Assembly: GCA_947166655.1 (NCBI GenBank)
Contig: CAMVFC010000008.1
Location: 1 to 46,984, forward strand
Origin: an uncultured Prevotellaceae bacterium
GTDB lineage: Bacteria; Bacteroidota; Bacteroidia; Bacteroidales; Bacteroidaceae
Direction: 5' to 3'
DNA length: 46,984 bases
Shown here piece after piece: positions 28,287-37,186 of the stretch. A program made the position numbers and the translations under genes. Positions within the stretch are counted from its first letter, which is position 1, and the number at the start of each line of letters is the position of its first letter. Under the pieces are notes generated by a model. That model saw only the letters and a list, made by a program, of their open reading frames with translations. It was not told where the DNA came from and searched no databases.

Positions 28287-29339
28287 ATGAAGCACTTCAC
28301 CCTTATCCTCCTCCTTATAGCCGCCGTAGTCAGCGCCGCCGCACAAGAAGGCCAACGCCGCCGCTGGCAGCGTCGCGAAGCATTCGTCACAGACACACCG
28401 ATGGTCCACGACCCCGTCATGGCCTACGAGAACGGCACCTACTACGCCTACTCCACAGGCATGGGCGTCCAGGTGATGACCTCCACAGACCGCCGCAGCT
28501 GGACCGTACATCCGCGGCCAGCCCTCGGACGCATGCCCGAATGGACACACGACAGCGTGCCGGGCTTCCGCGGCCACACCTGGGCCCCCGACATCATACA
28601 CTATCGTAACCGCTGGTGGATGGCCTACAGCTGCTCCACCTTCGGGCGCAACACTTCGGCCATCGGACTGGCATCGTCGCCCACGCTGGACCTCACTGAC
28701 AGCCTACACTACCGATGGACCGACCACGGATGCATCGTCGCCTCGCGCGAACGGCGCGACGCCTGGAACGCCATCGACCCCGCCTTCATCATCGACGAGC
28801 AGGGACAACCCTGGCTCAGCTGGGGATCCTTCTGGGACGGCATCCAGCTCGTCCGCCTCGACACCACCATGCACATCGCTGCCGGCTGCACGCCACGCAC
28901 CATCGCACGCCGCGTCGCCCTGCGCGATACGCTTCGCGCCGAACCCAATCCCACCTCGAAGTTTGCCGGACGCAATGCCATCGAGGCGCCCTTCATCCTG
29001 CGCCACGGCGACTACTACTACCTCTTCGTCAGCCACGACTACTGCTGCCGCGGCATGAAGAGCAACTATAAAGTAGTCGTCGGCCGCAGCCACACTGTCG
29101 AAGGGCCCTACCTCGACCGCTCGGGACGTGATATGGCCGAGGGTGGAGGCACACTCATCATCGAGGGCGACAAGAAAGAGTTCGAAGCCGCCGGACACTC
29201 CGCCGCATGCCACCTCCCCGATGGGCGCGACCTCTTTATCTGCCACGGCTACAGCATCCCCCACCACGGGCAGAGCATCCTCGTCCAGCGCATCATCCGC
29301 TGGACACCCGACGGATGGCCCGAACTCGAAAAAAAATGA
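28287..29339 (+). CDS. GH43 arabinan endo-1,5-alpha-L-arabinosidase-like
   Basis: VHDPVMAYENGTYYAYSTG...GHTWAPDIIHYRNRWWMAYSCSTFG...AIDPAFIIDEQGQPWLSWGSFWDGIQLV. Confidence 0.88.
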   Translation: MKHFTLILLLIAAVVSAAAQEGQRRRWQRREAFVTDTPMVHDPVMAYENGTYYAYSTGMGVQVMTSTDRRSWTVHPRPALGRMPEWTHDSVPGFRGHTWAPDIIHYRNRWWMAYSCSTFGRNTSAIGLASSPTLDLTDSLHYRWTDHGCIVASRERRDAWNAIDPAFIIDEQGQPWLSWGSFWDGIQLVRLDTTMHIAAGCTPRTIARRVALRDTLRAEPNPTSKFAGRNAIEAPFILRHGDYYYLFVSHDYCCRGMKSNYKVVVGRSHTVEGPYLDRSGRDMAEGGGTLIIEGDKKEFEAAGHSAACHLPDGRDLFICHGYSIPHHGQSILVQRIIRWTPDGWPELEKK

Positions 29340-29394
29340 AGAGCGAGGGAGCCTCATTCTTCATCCTTCACACTTAAACTGCCTCCATACTGCC

Positions 29395-30687
29395 ATGCAA
29401 AGTAAATCTTATTTTCCACTTTTCATACTTTCACTTTTCACCTTCTCACAGCCCGCATGGGCTGAGACGAAGACCATCGGCGGCATCACCTACGAGCTCT
29501 CGGCTAAGTTCAAGGCTGCCACTGTGGCGCCGTCCACCTCTGGAAAGTACACAGGAAACATCGTCGTGCCCGCCAAGGTCACGGCAGCCGGCACCACATA
29601 TCCCGTCACTGCCATCGGCGGAAAAGCCTTCGCCTCGTGCCAAGGGCTGACTGGCATCACCCTGCCGTCCAGCATCACCGCTATCGGAGAGTACGCCTTC
29701 GACGGATGCACCGCCCTAAAGAGCCTGTCGCTTCCCGAAAGCCTGACCACGATAGAGCGCTATGCATTCTCTGGTTGTTCCGCCCTCACCTCCATCCGCA
29801 TCCCCGGACAGCTGACGACAATTGCCGGCAATGCCTTCTCCTACTGCGTCAACCTCGCGTCCGTGTATATTGCAAACGGTGTCACTACCATCGCCAACGG
29901 CGCCTTTTCCGACTGCAGAAGCCTCACCAGCGTACGCATCCCCGACAGCGTCACCGACATCGAAACCTCGGCCTTCTTCCGCTGCACGTCGCTTCAGTCC
30001 ATCACCCTTCCAGAGAGCGTGCAAACGCTTCCCTTCGGCGTCTTCTGGCGATGCTCTGCCCTGACGTCCATTGTCCTTTCAGACAGCATACGCTCTATCG
30101 GCGACTACACGTTCAGCGAGTGCAGTCAACTGACCACCATCTACTTAGGAAAGAACGTGTCCGAGATTGGGAAAGGAGCCTTCTCCGACTGTCCCGAACT
30201 CACCGATGTATACTGCTGCATGGAAGTTCCCCCGCACATGCAGGCCGACGTCTTCAAGAACTCCTATATCGACCTTGCCACCCTGCACGTCCCGGAAACC
30301 GCTTCCGAGGCTTATGCCGGGACAGAACCCTGGAACGGCTTTAAGAACACCGAGACCTTCGACCCCGATCTGCTCGTAGGGATATCTGCCCCGACCGCAA
30401 ATGCCTTCTCCGCGAGCGTCAGCCCCGAGGAGACCTCACAAACCGAGACCTCCTCGCCCGGCACATCTCCACAGGTACGCTCCACACAAGCCTCTGCCCA
30501 CCACGGCGTCATCACCGTCACCGGCGTCCCCGCCGGCACCGACCTGCAGGTCTTCGACCTCAATGGTCGCCGCGTAGGCCGCGCAAAGGCGACCTCTACG
30601 CAGACACACATCGCCACCCGGCTCTGTCCACCAGGAATCGTCCTCGTCCGTGCAGGAGACGCCACCACGAAAGTCTGGCTACGATAG
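29395..30687 (+). CDS. BspA-family leucine-rich repeat (LRR_5) secreted protein
   Basis: Internal start MQSKSYFPLFILSLFTFSQPAWA; repeated ITLPSSITAIGEYAFDGCTALKSLSLPESLTTIERYAFSGCSAL; C-term LQVFDLNGRRV...GIVLVRAG. Confidence 0.88.
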   Translation: MQSKSYFPLFILSLFTFSQPAWAETKTIGGITYELSAKFKAATVAPSTSGKYTGNIVVPAKVTAAGTTYPVTAIGGKAFASCQGLTGITLPSSITAIGEYAFDGCTALKSLSLPESLTTIERYAFSGCSALTSIRIPGQLTTIAGNAFSYCVNLASVYIANGVTTIANGAFSDCRSLTSVRIPDSVTDIETSAFFRCTSLQSITLPESVQTLPFGVFWRCSALTSIVLSDSIRSIGDYTFSECSQLTTIYLGKNVSEIGKGAFSDCPELTDVYCCMEVPPHMQADVFKNSYIDLATLHVPETASEAYAGTEPWNGFKNTETFDPDLLVGISAPTANAFSASVSPEETSQTETSSPGTSPQVRSTQASAHHGVITVTGVPAGTDLQVFDLNGRRVGRAKATSTQTHIATRLCPPGIVLVRAGDATTKVWLR

Positions 30688-30714
30688 CCCTCAAAGCCCA
30701 TATATAACTTTTTG

Positions 30715-30757
30715 CTGTCCGCTGAATGTTTCCCTTTCGCAAACATTTAGCGGACAG
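30715..30757. terminator. 17-bp stem hairpin between convergent genes
   Basis: CTGTCCGCTGAATGTTT-CCCTTTCGC-AAACATTTAGCGGACAG, one G-T pair; no clean T tract. Confidence 0.6.
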
Positions 30758-30853
30758 TAATTATTCATCTGTCAGTCCAGAGTTCACGCCCATCACACCC
30801 TTCCTTTACGCCCACCACGCCCCTAACTTTTGCTCGCCACGCCCAACACTTTA

Positions 30854-30901
30854 GTTTGTTCCATCGTGATGGAACCATCGTTCCATCATGATGGAACAAA
30901 C
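30854..30901. repeat. palindromic tandem array, 2 x TTCCATC(GT/AT)GATGGAA, 22-bp period
   Basis: Units at 30859 and 30881, spacer CCATCG, outer GTTTG...CAAAC. Confidence 0.95.
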
Positions 30902-31066
30902 TCCCCTGCCTGCGAACCCGACCTTTTGCCTCTATGGTGAAAGGCCGGCCAAACCAGCCCAGGAATCAGATTTCGTTCCTTGAGGTTTCGCCTGTTCACG
31001 GAGGCAGCGGAATCGCCACCTAATGGTTATGGAAACAAAACGAGAAGAGGAGAGGCTGGTCCAAGG

Positions 31067-32509
31067 TCAGAGGCCACGGTTCAGTTCGACGGCAACGATG
31101 GTCACTTCGCCTGCCGGCAGTTTCAGGCCTCGGAGGGTGAGGGTCTGCCCCTTTTGGCTGAATGAGACGCGTTCGCCGGTGGCCAGCAGGGCTGCGCGGC
31201 GTGCCTTGATGCCGCGACCGAGGGCGGGAAGGGTGAAGGCGGACTCGGTGTAGCCTCCAAGGAAATAGACGTAGAGACGGCTGCCGCTATGGGTGAAACC
31301 GTATTGTCCGTCAACGGGTTGCCAGGGACCGCCACGGGTGCCGTAGATGGCAGGGGCATGGGTCTGGGCCCAGCGCCCGAAGTCACGCAGGCGCTGCTGG
31401 ACGGCATCGGGGATGTGGCCATGGCGGTCGGGGCCTACGTTGATGAGGAAACACATATCGCGCACCATGCAGTCGGCACAGATGCGCTGGATGTCTGCGA
31501 GGCGTCGCACCTGGGCTGCATCCTCGGCATCGGGCGTGTATCCCCAGGCGCGGGTGAGGGTCATGCATTTCTCCACGACTCCCTGACGGATGGGACCTTT
31601 CACCTCTGCACCCCCCTCCTCGCAGGTGTAGTCGCCACACCACCCGGAACGTGGGTTCACGACGGCATCAGGCTGCAGACGGCGCACCATGCCCATAAGC
31701 CCGAGTTGATGTCCGGTGATAGAATCAGTCATGGCGAAGAGCGGGTTCACGGGCCATTCATTCTGCAGGTCGGTCCGCAGACCCGGCTCCCAAAAGAAGG
31801 AGGCGTCGGCATCCGACCCCTGCTCGGCCAGCCAGCCGCCGTCCCAGAAGATCTGGTCGATAGGGCCGTAATGGGTGCACAGCTCTCGCGTCTGGCAGTA
31901 GAGTTCCTCTTTCATCTGCCGCGCATCCTCGCGATGCCAGGCGGCCGTGACGTAGCCGAAGGTGTTGCGTGCACAGCCAGTGCCGCGCACGTCGTAGTAG
32001 CCCGGATGGCGCCAGTTGATGAGGGTCTTGTAGAGCCCCACACGAAGTCCTGCCGCGCGGGCGGCCTCGACGTATTCGCGCACGAAGTCGCGGTTATGCG
32101 TCTGCTTGGAGGTGAAGGCTGTGGGATAGTGGCTCTCGAAGAGGCAGTAGCCGTCGTGGTGCTGGGCGGTGAGGTTGACGTAGCGGGCTCCCATGTCCCG
32201 TGCCAGCTGCATCCATGCCTTGGGATCGTAGTCGCGGGCATCGAAGTATGTGTCATCACTCTCGGCATAGGCCAGACGGCGGTAGTCGTCGACGGCGATG
32301 CCTTCGTTGCGCATCACCCACTCGCCACGGGCCGGACCGGCATACAATCCCCAATGGATGAACATCCCGATGCGAGCGTCCCGCATCCATTGGATTTTCT
32401 CGTCGGGTTGCATGGGCACGCCGAGGTCGGTGCGCACCTGACGCACGGGCTGCGCCATCGCTGCCACAGCGGACAGCAGGAGGAGTGTGAAAAAGGGGAA
32501 CGCTCTCAT
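31067..32509 (-). CDS. alpha-L-fucosidase, GH29
   Basis: WMRDARIGMFIHWGLYAGPARGEWVM...YVNLTAQHHDGYCLFESHYPTAFTSK...MCFLINVGPDRHGHIP. Confidence 0.9.
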   Translation of the reverse strand: MRAFPFFTLLLLSAVAAMAQPVRQVRTDLGVPMQPDEKIQWMRDARIGMFIHWGLYAGPARGEWVMRNEGIAVDDYRRLAYAESDDTYFDARDYDPKAWMQLARDMGARYVNLTAQHHDGYCLFESHYPTAFTSKQTHNRDFVREYVEAARAAGLRVGLYKTLINWRHPGYYDVRGTGCARNTFGYVTAAWHREDARQMKEELYCQTRELCTHYGPIDQIFWDGGWLAEQGSDADASFFWEPGLRTDLQNEWPVNPLFAMTDSITGHQLGLMGMVRRLQPDAVVNPRSGWCGDYTCEEGGAEVKGPIRQGVVEKCMTLTRAWGYTPDAEDAAQVRRLADIQRICADCMVRDMCFLINVGPDRHGHIPDAVQQRLRDFGRWAQTHAPAIYGTRGGPWQPVDGQYGFTHSGSRLYVYFLGGYTESAFTLPALGRGIKARRAALLATGERVSFSQKGQTLTLRGLKLPAGEVTIVAVELNRGL

Positions 32510-32615
32510 AGTGAAAAGTGAAAAAGGGAAAAGTAGAAACAGGGTTTACTCCCGGTGAACCGTTCATCCGATAATAACAGATTCTCCGTCGTTCGCCGAT
32601 ACGCTGACAAAGGTG

Positions 32616-34223
32616 CTACTTCGTGACGCGGAACCAGTCTGCATCGACCCACCCGCGGCTGGCCTGGCGGTTGCGGCAGACGGCCACCAGCCCCATCTTG
32701 GCCCCGATCCACTTGCCCTGTCGCAGGACGAAGTCGTGGTCGAGCGTCTGGAAGCGTTTGCCGTCGCGGCTGTAGGCGAAGCGACACAGGCCGTCGCGTA
32801 CGGTCATCCGCAGGTACAGGTCGAGATATACAGCGGGAGAATAGGGGATGGTGTCGCGACCGGTGGGCATCAGACGGGCCACATCGGTGCGCTCCTCCTG
32901 GCCACCCGCGTCGGCATCGGTGCACCGGACACATGTCAGCACGAAGGCATCGCCTCGCCGTTCGGCCAGCAGCGCCTCGTAGTTCATGCCCATCATCACC
33001 ACGCCGCACGCCTGGCCGTCGTCCTTCGAGGCGATGTGAAGCTTCGCGGTGGCGGTGAAGCGGGGAGCCGTGAGCTTCTGAAGGAGCAGATGGGGGGCGT
33101 CCCAGAGGCGCTCCGCATCGCAGGTGTAAAGACGCATACAGCCGTCGGCCGTGGGCATCCCGAACATCTGGTCGTAGTTGGCCTGCCACTGCCACTGCAG
33201 CCCCAGGCAGCCATCGCTGAACTCGTCGGACTCTTGGGCGTATGAGGTGGAGGTGGGTCTGCCCTTGGGCTTTCTGTAGCTGGCATAGGGCTCGCCCTGG
33301 TGGCCCATCATGGGCCATCCGGAGGACCAGTCGACAGGCTGCAGATAGACGACACGGCCATAGGCTCCCTTGTCGTTGAAATGCAGGAACCAGTCTTCGC
33401 CATAGGAGGTGCTGACCCATGCGCCCTGGTGAGGGCCGTTGATGGCCGTCTGCCCCTGCCAGAGCACGCGGCGCCACTCATAGGGTCCATAGACAGAGCG
33501 GGAACGCATGGCCAGCTGCCATCCCATGGCCACGCCGCCAGCGGGACAGAGGATCCAATAATAGCCGTCGCGTTTGTAGAGTTTCGGTCCCTCGGCGGTG
33601 TGGTTCTCCTGTCCGCCGTCGAAGACGATGCGGGGCTGACTGACGGCACGCGTGCCGTCGGCAGAAAGCTCGCGCACGGACAAGACGGAATTGAAGCCTG
33701 CTCGCGAGGCGGCCCACGCGTTGACCAGATAGCAACGGCCATCTTCGTCCCACAGCGGACAGGGGTCAATCATGCCACGACCTGCCACCACACAGACGGG
33801 CTGCGACCACTGGCCTGCAGGGTCGTCGGCCTTCACCATAAAGATACCGCGGTCGGGATCGCCCCAATAGATGTAGAACTGGCCATCATGGTGACGGATG
33901 GAAGGTGCCCACACGCCTTTGCCATGCTGAGGGCGGTCGAAGACGTCATGGGGCAGCAGTTCCTTCAGGGCATGACCGACGATGTGCCAGTTGACCAGAT
34001 CGCGGGAGTGCAGGATGGGCAGCCCCGGCACGCAGTTGAAGGACGAGGCCGTGAGGAAGTAGTCGTCGCCGACGGCACACACGTCGGGGTCGCTGTAGTC
34101 GGCATAAAGAACCGGGTTGCGGTAGGTGCCGTCGCCGCAGTCGGCCTGCCAGACAGGCTGTGCGCCAGCCATCAGCGGACACACACATGCGAGAAGAATT
34201 GAAAGATAGAAACGTTGAAACAT
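32616..34223 (-). CDS. GH43 xylan 1,4-beta-xylosidase-like protein
   Basis: Proposed start MFQRFYLSILLACVCPLMAGAQP; TYRNPVLYADYSDPDVCAVGDDYFLTASSFNCVPGLPILHSRDLVNW...; C-terminal beta-sandwich-like region. Confidence 0.88.
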   Translation of the reverse strand: MFQRFYLSILLACVCPLMAGAQPVWQADCGDGTYRNPVLYADYSDPDVCAVGDDYFLTASSFNCVPGLPILHSRDLVNWHIVGHALKELLPHDVFDRPQHGKGVWAPSIRHHDGQFYIYWGDPDRGIFMVKADDPAGQWSQPVCVVAGRGMIDPCPLWDEDGRCYLVNAWAASRAGFNSVLSVRELSADGTRAVSQPRIVFDGGQENHTAEGPKLYKRDGYYWILCPAGGVAMGWQLAMRSRSVYGPYEWRRVLWQGQTAINGPHQGAWVSTSYGEDWFLHFNDKGAYGRVVYLQPVDWSSGWPMMGHQGEPYASYRKPKGRPTSTSYAQESDEFSDGCLGLQWQWQANYDQMFGMPTADGCMRLYTCDAERLWDAPHLLLQKLTAPRFTATAKLHIASKDDGQACGVVMMGMNYEALLAERRGDAFVLTCVRCTDADAGGQEERTDVARLMPTGRDTIPYSPAVYLDLYLRMTVRDGLCRFAYSRDGKRFQTLDHDFVLRQGKWIGAKMGLVAVCRNRQASRGWVDADWFRVTK

Positions 34224-34254
34224 TGAAGCATTGAAAGATTGAAAGTTTGAAGAC
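34199..34254. repeat. 7 tandem 8-mers (TTGAAAGA type) overlapping the GH43 start and signal peptide
   Basis: ttgaaaga tagaaacg ttgaaaca ttgaagca ttgaaaga ttgaaagt ttgaagac. Confidence 0.92.
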
Positions 34255-34329
34255 TTTACCACCAAACCAGTCTGGTCGTACGGGATTGGAGCTTTTATTT
34301 TTACTCAAGTTTCTCATGTTCAAAGAACT

Positions 34330-34546
34330 ACAGATTAAACAGATTAAACAGATGTTCCTACGTTAATGCGTCCTATCGTCCATATAATTACACAGATTCC
34401 CGGCGAAAGGCTTCGCTGCTTTCGAGTGTCGCTCTGCAAGCCTTGCTGTCAGCACTTGCGAAGCGGGCTGCACGGAATCTGTGTAATAGCGAACTGTAAT
34501 CATCACGTAGAGGACAGATCTCATCTGTTTAATCTGTGCAATCTGT
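34330..34546. repeat. nested inverted-repeat element
   Basis: Outer 25-nt arms 34330-34354/34522-34546 (2 mismatches) and inner 14-bp perfect arms 34387-34400/34474-34487. Confidence 0.85.
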
Positions 34547-34578
34547 GGTATAGGAGAACTTGCGAAAGTTGATTATTT

Positions 34579-37152
34579 TTACTTCTTGAAGACAAGGCCC
34601 TCCACATGGTTGCCGACGAAGAGGGGGACATAGTCGGACGTGGCGTACCAGCGAGGCTTACCGGGCATCTCATCATAGATTGTACGGCCATTGATCTTCA
34701 GTCCTTCGAAGGTGATGTTCCTGACTTTACGCTGCTCATCGTAGCCGTTGATGACAGACATATAAGGCAGTCCTCTGCCCGATGCGTCTATGAGAGGAGA
34801 ATGGCTGCTGTACCGGACATTGCGGAAGGTGACGTTTTCCACGCCAAGCCCAGGGGCCTTGCAGTATTTCTGGTTCCAACCCACCTTCACGTGCAGGATA
34901 CTTCCCTGACAGAGGCTTTCGATACGGACATTGTCGAAAAGGATGTTGCGAACAAGGTTATTGTCGCCTGCGTTGATGGCCAGGCAGCCCTGGTAGTCCA
35001 CCTGCGGTTCGCTCTGGCAGAGGATATCGAGATTCTCGTAAGTAAGGTTCTCGACGGTATCACGACGCTCAGGGTGAGGTCCTGCTGCGGCTCCGTGCAA
35101 CCCGATAAAGATGGGATGTGCCACATCGGCCCAGAGCGTGGAGTTACGCATGTGGATGTTGCGTGCCGAGCCTTCGAAACCTTTACGGGTGGCATAGACT
35201 GTGGTACAGTCATCGCTGTTGCGGCAAAAGACACGGTCGTAGAGGACATTTGAAGAAGCAAAGACATTCAGCCCGTCGCCCCATCCAGGATGGGAGATGC
35301 TGCGCACGTCGTGGAGGGTGATGTTCTCTGAACCACCCACAGGACAGGTGTTGACGACCATTCCGTCAACGAGGACGTTGCGACTGCGGCGTACACGGCA
35401 GCCTTCATAGCCCCGCGCAGGACGGGCAATGCCACGGCCGAGGATGCTGACATCGTGGGCATCTTCAATGGCAAAGGTGCCTGTGAAGTAGGCTCCTCCT
35501 GCGAGATAGACCGTGGTGTTGGAAGGCAGGTAAATGGTGTCTTGCTCGGTATGATAGCCAGGAGCATAGTATCTGAACGTGCGACCCTGTGCTTTCGCTT
35601 CCTGCTCGGCCCGTTCCTTTGAGACGGGAGGACGAGAGGTGAAGACGAGCAGGTTCGAGGTGATGTCGCCATCCAGCTCCACGCTGACGTTCTCGGGCTG
35701 GAAGAGAAGGAACTGCACGGTGCTGTCGTTCAGTTCCTGAGCGATGACACCACGATAGTCGGGCCTCACGCGCGCGTTCTTATATTTCTTATGCTTACTC
35801 ACTACGCGCACGAAGACGTCGCCCGTGAAATCGAACATCGCGTAGGAGATCTCAGAGACCTTATGAGGAATTGCCCATGGGGAAGCACCCTGCCCCCCCC
35901 CTGCGAGGGGCATTGGACTGCCGCTTGCATGGCCCCCTGTCGGGAGACTAAGGGAGGTTTCCACAGAAGGATGACGGGGTGCATTCACCTTGGCCATGTA
36001 CGTGTCGATCCGTGTCCACTCCTTGCTGCCGCGCGGCTGGACATAGACTTCGTAGTCGTGCTTGAGTGGAGCACCGTCGGGCGCAGGATAGGTGAAGACC
36101 TGATGCAGCTTCTTTCCTTCCACGACACCAGGCACACGCCAGTCTCGGACTTCCAGCCCCTCGTGCACCTCGCCGCGGCGCTCTGCTTTCTTCTGCAGCG
36201 CCAACAACTTCTTCACGTAGGGCATCTTCTGGCCTTTCCGCAAGGCATAGTGTTCGTAGGCGGGCTGGTAGATGTCGCGAATCAGACCGCGTCCCATAGC
36301 ACCGGGTTCTGTCCACTCATTGTAAAGCCCCGTGCAATCGGTCCACTGCTCGAAGGGAACATCGTGGCCGAGGTTATAGCGTGCGGTATATTCCAGACCA
36401 TGCATCAGTCTGTTGTCCAGTGCGCTCCACAGATCAGTGCCCTGTTCTTCGGCCATGACACACGTCTCCACCAAGGCTCCAAGGCCCAGCTGCACGTGCC
36501 CCTGGTCGCGACCAGTCTCCTGACACTGCCCCGTCGGACCGATGTAACGTGGCAGCGAACCGTTATCGTTGGCGCGGAGATAGTAGTCGATAGCAGCCTG
36601 ATACAGCACACTGTCCTCCAAAAAAATGGCACACGCCATGCGGCAACGGTTGACGATGGCACCCCAGTTGCCATTGGCATACGGGCTGTCGGCCTCGAAC
36701 TTGTCGATGGTGGGCAGGATGGCTCGACGGATAAGGGAAGAGCATAATGTGAAAAGTGAAGAATAAGAATGACTCTGGTCGGCTGCGTGCAAGTCAGGAG
36801 CTGAAGGAGAGTCGGATTTTTCACTTTTCACCCTTTCATTTTTCACAATAGTCATCGCCCTCACCAACCAATAGGCCTGGATGCAGCACAACGGCGCGTC
36901 ATGCCCGTCAAAACGCTGCAGTGTGCGAGCGTAGGCTTCGATGATTTCCAGTGCCTTCTCTGTCTGCCCTGCCTGGGCACACAGCAAAGCTGTCTTCATA
37001 TCGCGTTCGCTTCCACCCTTGGAAGCACGGTACTGCCCATCGCGGGCCACGACTTCATAAGGACCAGCCATCTTGTAATCGGAATAGTCCGTCTGTGCAC
37101 CTGCAGATAATGCCAGCAGGAGCAGGAAGCAAGAAAAAAGAGAGGTTTTCAT
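34579..37152 (-). CDS. two-domain secreted protein: alginate-lyase-like N-terminal and GH28/GH49-like beta-helix C-terminal
   Basis: N-term ...KFEADSPYANGNWGAIVNRCRMACAIFLED...; C-term YLPSNTTVYLAGGAYFTGTFAIEDAHDVSILGRGIARP...GWGDGLNVFASSNVLYDRVFCRNSDDCTTVYATR. Confidence 0.75.
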   Translation of the reverse strand: MKTSLFSCFLLLLALSAGAQTDYSDYKMAGPYEVVARDGQYRASKGGSERDMKTALLCAQAGQTEKALEIIEAYARTLQRFDGHDAPLCCIQAYWLVRAMTIVKNERVKSEKSDSPSAPDLHAADQSHSYSSLFTLCSSLIRRAILPTIDKFEADSPYANGNWGAIVNRCRMACAIFLEDSVLYQAAIDYYLRANDNGSLPRYIGPTGQCQETGRDQGHVQLGLGALVETCVMAEEQGTDLWSALDNRLMHGLEYTARYNLGHDVPFEQWTDCTGLYNEWTEPGAMGRGLIRDIYQPAYEHYALRKGQKMPYVKKLLALQKKAERRGEVHEGLEVRDWRVPGVVEGKKLHQVFTYPAPDGAPLKHDYEVYVQPRGSKEWTRIDTYMAKVNAPRHPSVETSLSLPTGGHASGSPMPLAGGGQGASPWAIPHKVSEISYAMFDFTGDVFVRVVSKHKKYKNARVRPDYRGVIAQELNDSTVQFLLFQPENVSVELDGDITSNLLVFTSRPPVSKERAEQEAKAQGRTFRYYAPGYHTEQDTIYLPSNTTVYLAGGAYFTGTFAIEDAHDVSILGRGIARPARGYEGCRVRRSRNVLVDGMVVNTCPVGGSENITLHDVRSISHPGWGDGLNVFASSNVLYDRVFCRNSDDCTTVYATRKGFEGSARNIHMRNSTLWADVAHPIFIGLHGAAAGPHPERRDTVENLTYENLDILCQSEPQVDYQGCLAINAGDNNLVRNILFDNVRIESLCQGSILHVKVGWNQKYCKAPGLGVENVTFRNVRYSSHSPLIDASGRGLPYMSVINGYDEQRKVRNITFEGLKINGRTIYDEMPGKPRWYATSDYVPLFVGNHVEGLVFKK
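36749..36847. repeat. inverted pair of 7-mer micro-repeats inside a CDS
   Basis: gtgaaaagtgaagaataagaatgactc ... gagagtcggatttttcacttttcaccctttcatttttcac. Confidence 0.8.
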
Positions 37153-37186
37153 CGTCTTTTATTCTTATGTTGAGTGTTAGGTCGGT

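Noticed and set aside
29128-29394. N-terminal extension of the BspA ORF
   Set aside because: Overlaps the end of the upstream GH43 gene out of frame; a signal peptide starts at 29395.
31289-32521. 410-aa plus-strand ORF
   Set aside because: Antisense to the GH29 fucosidase; a by-product of GC-rich third positions.
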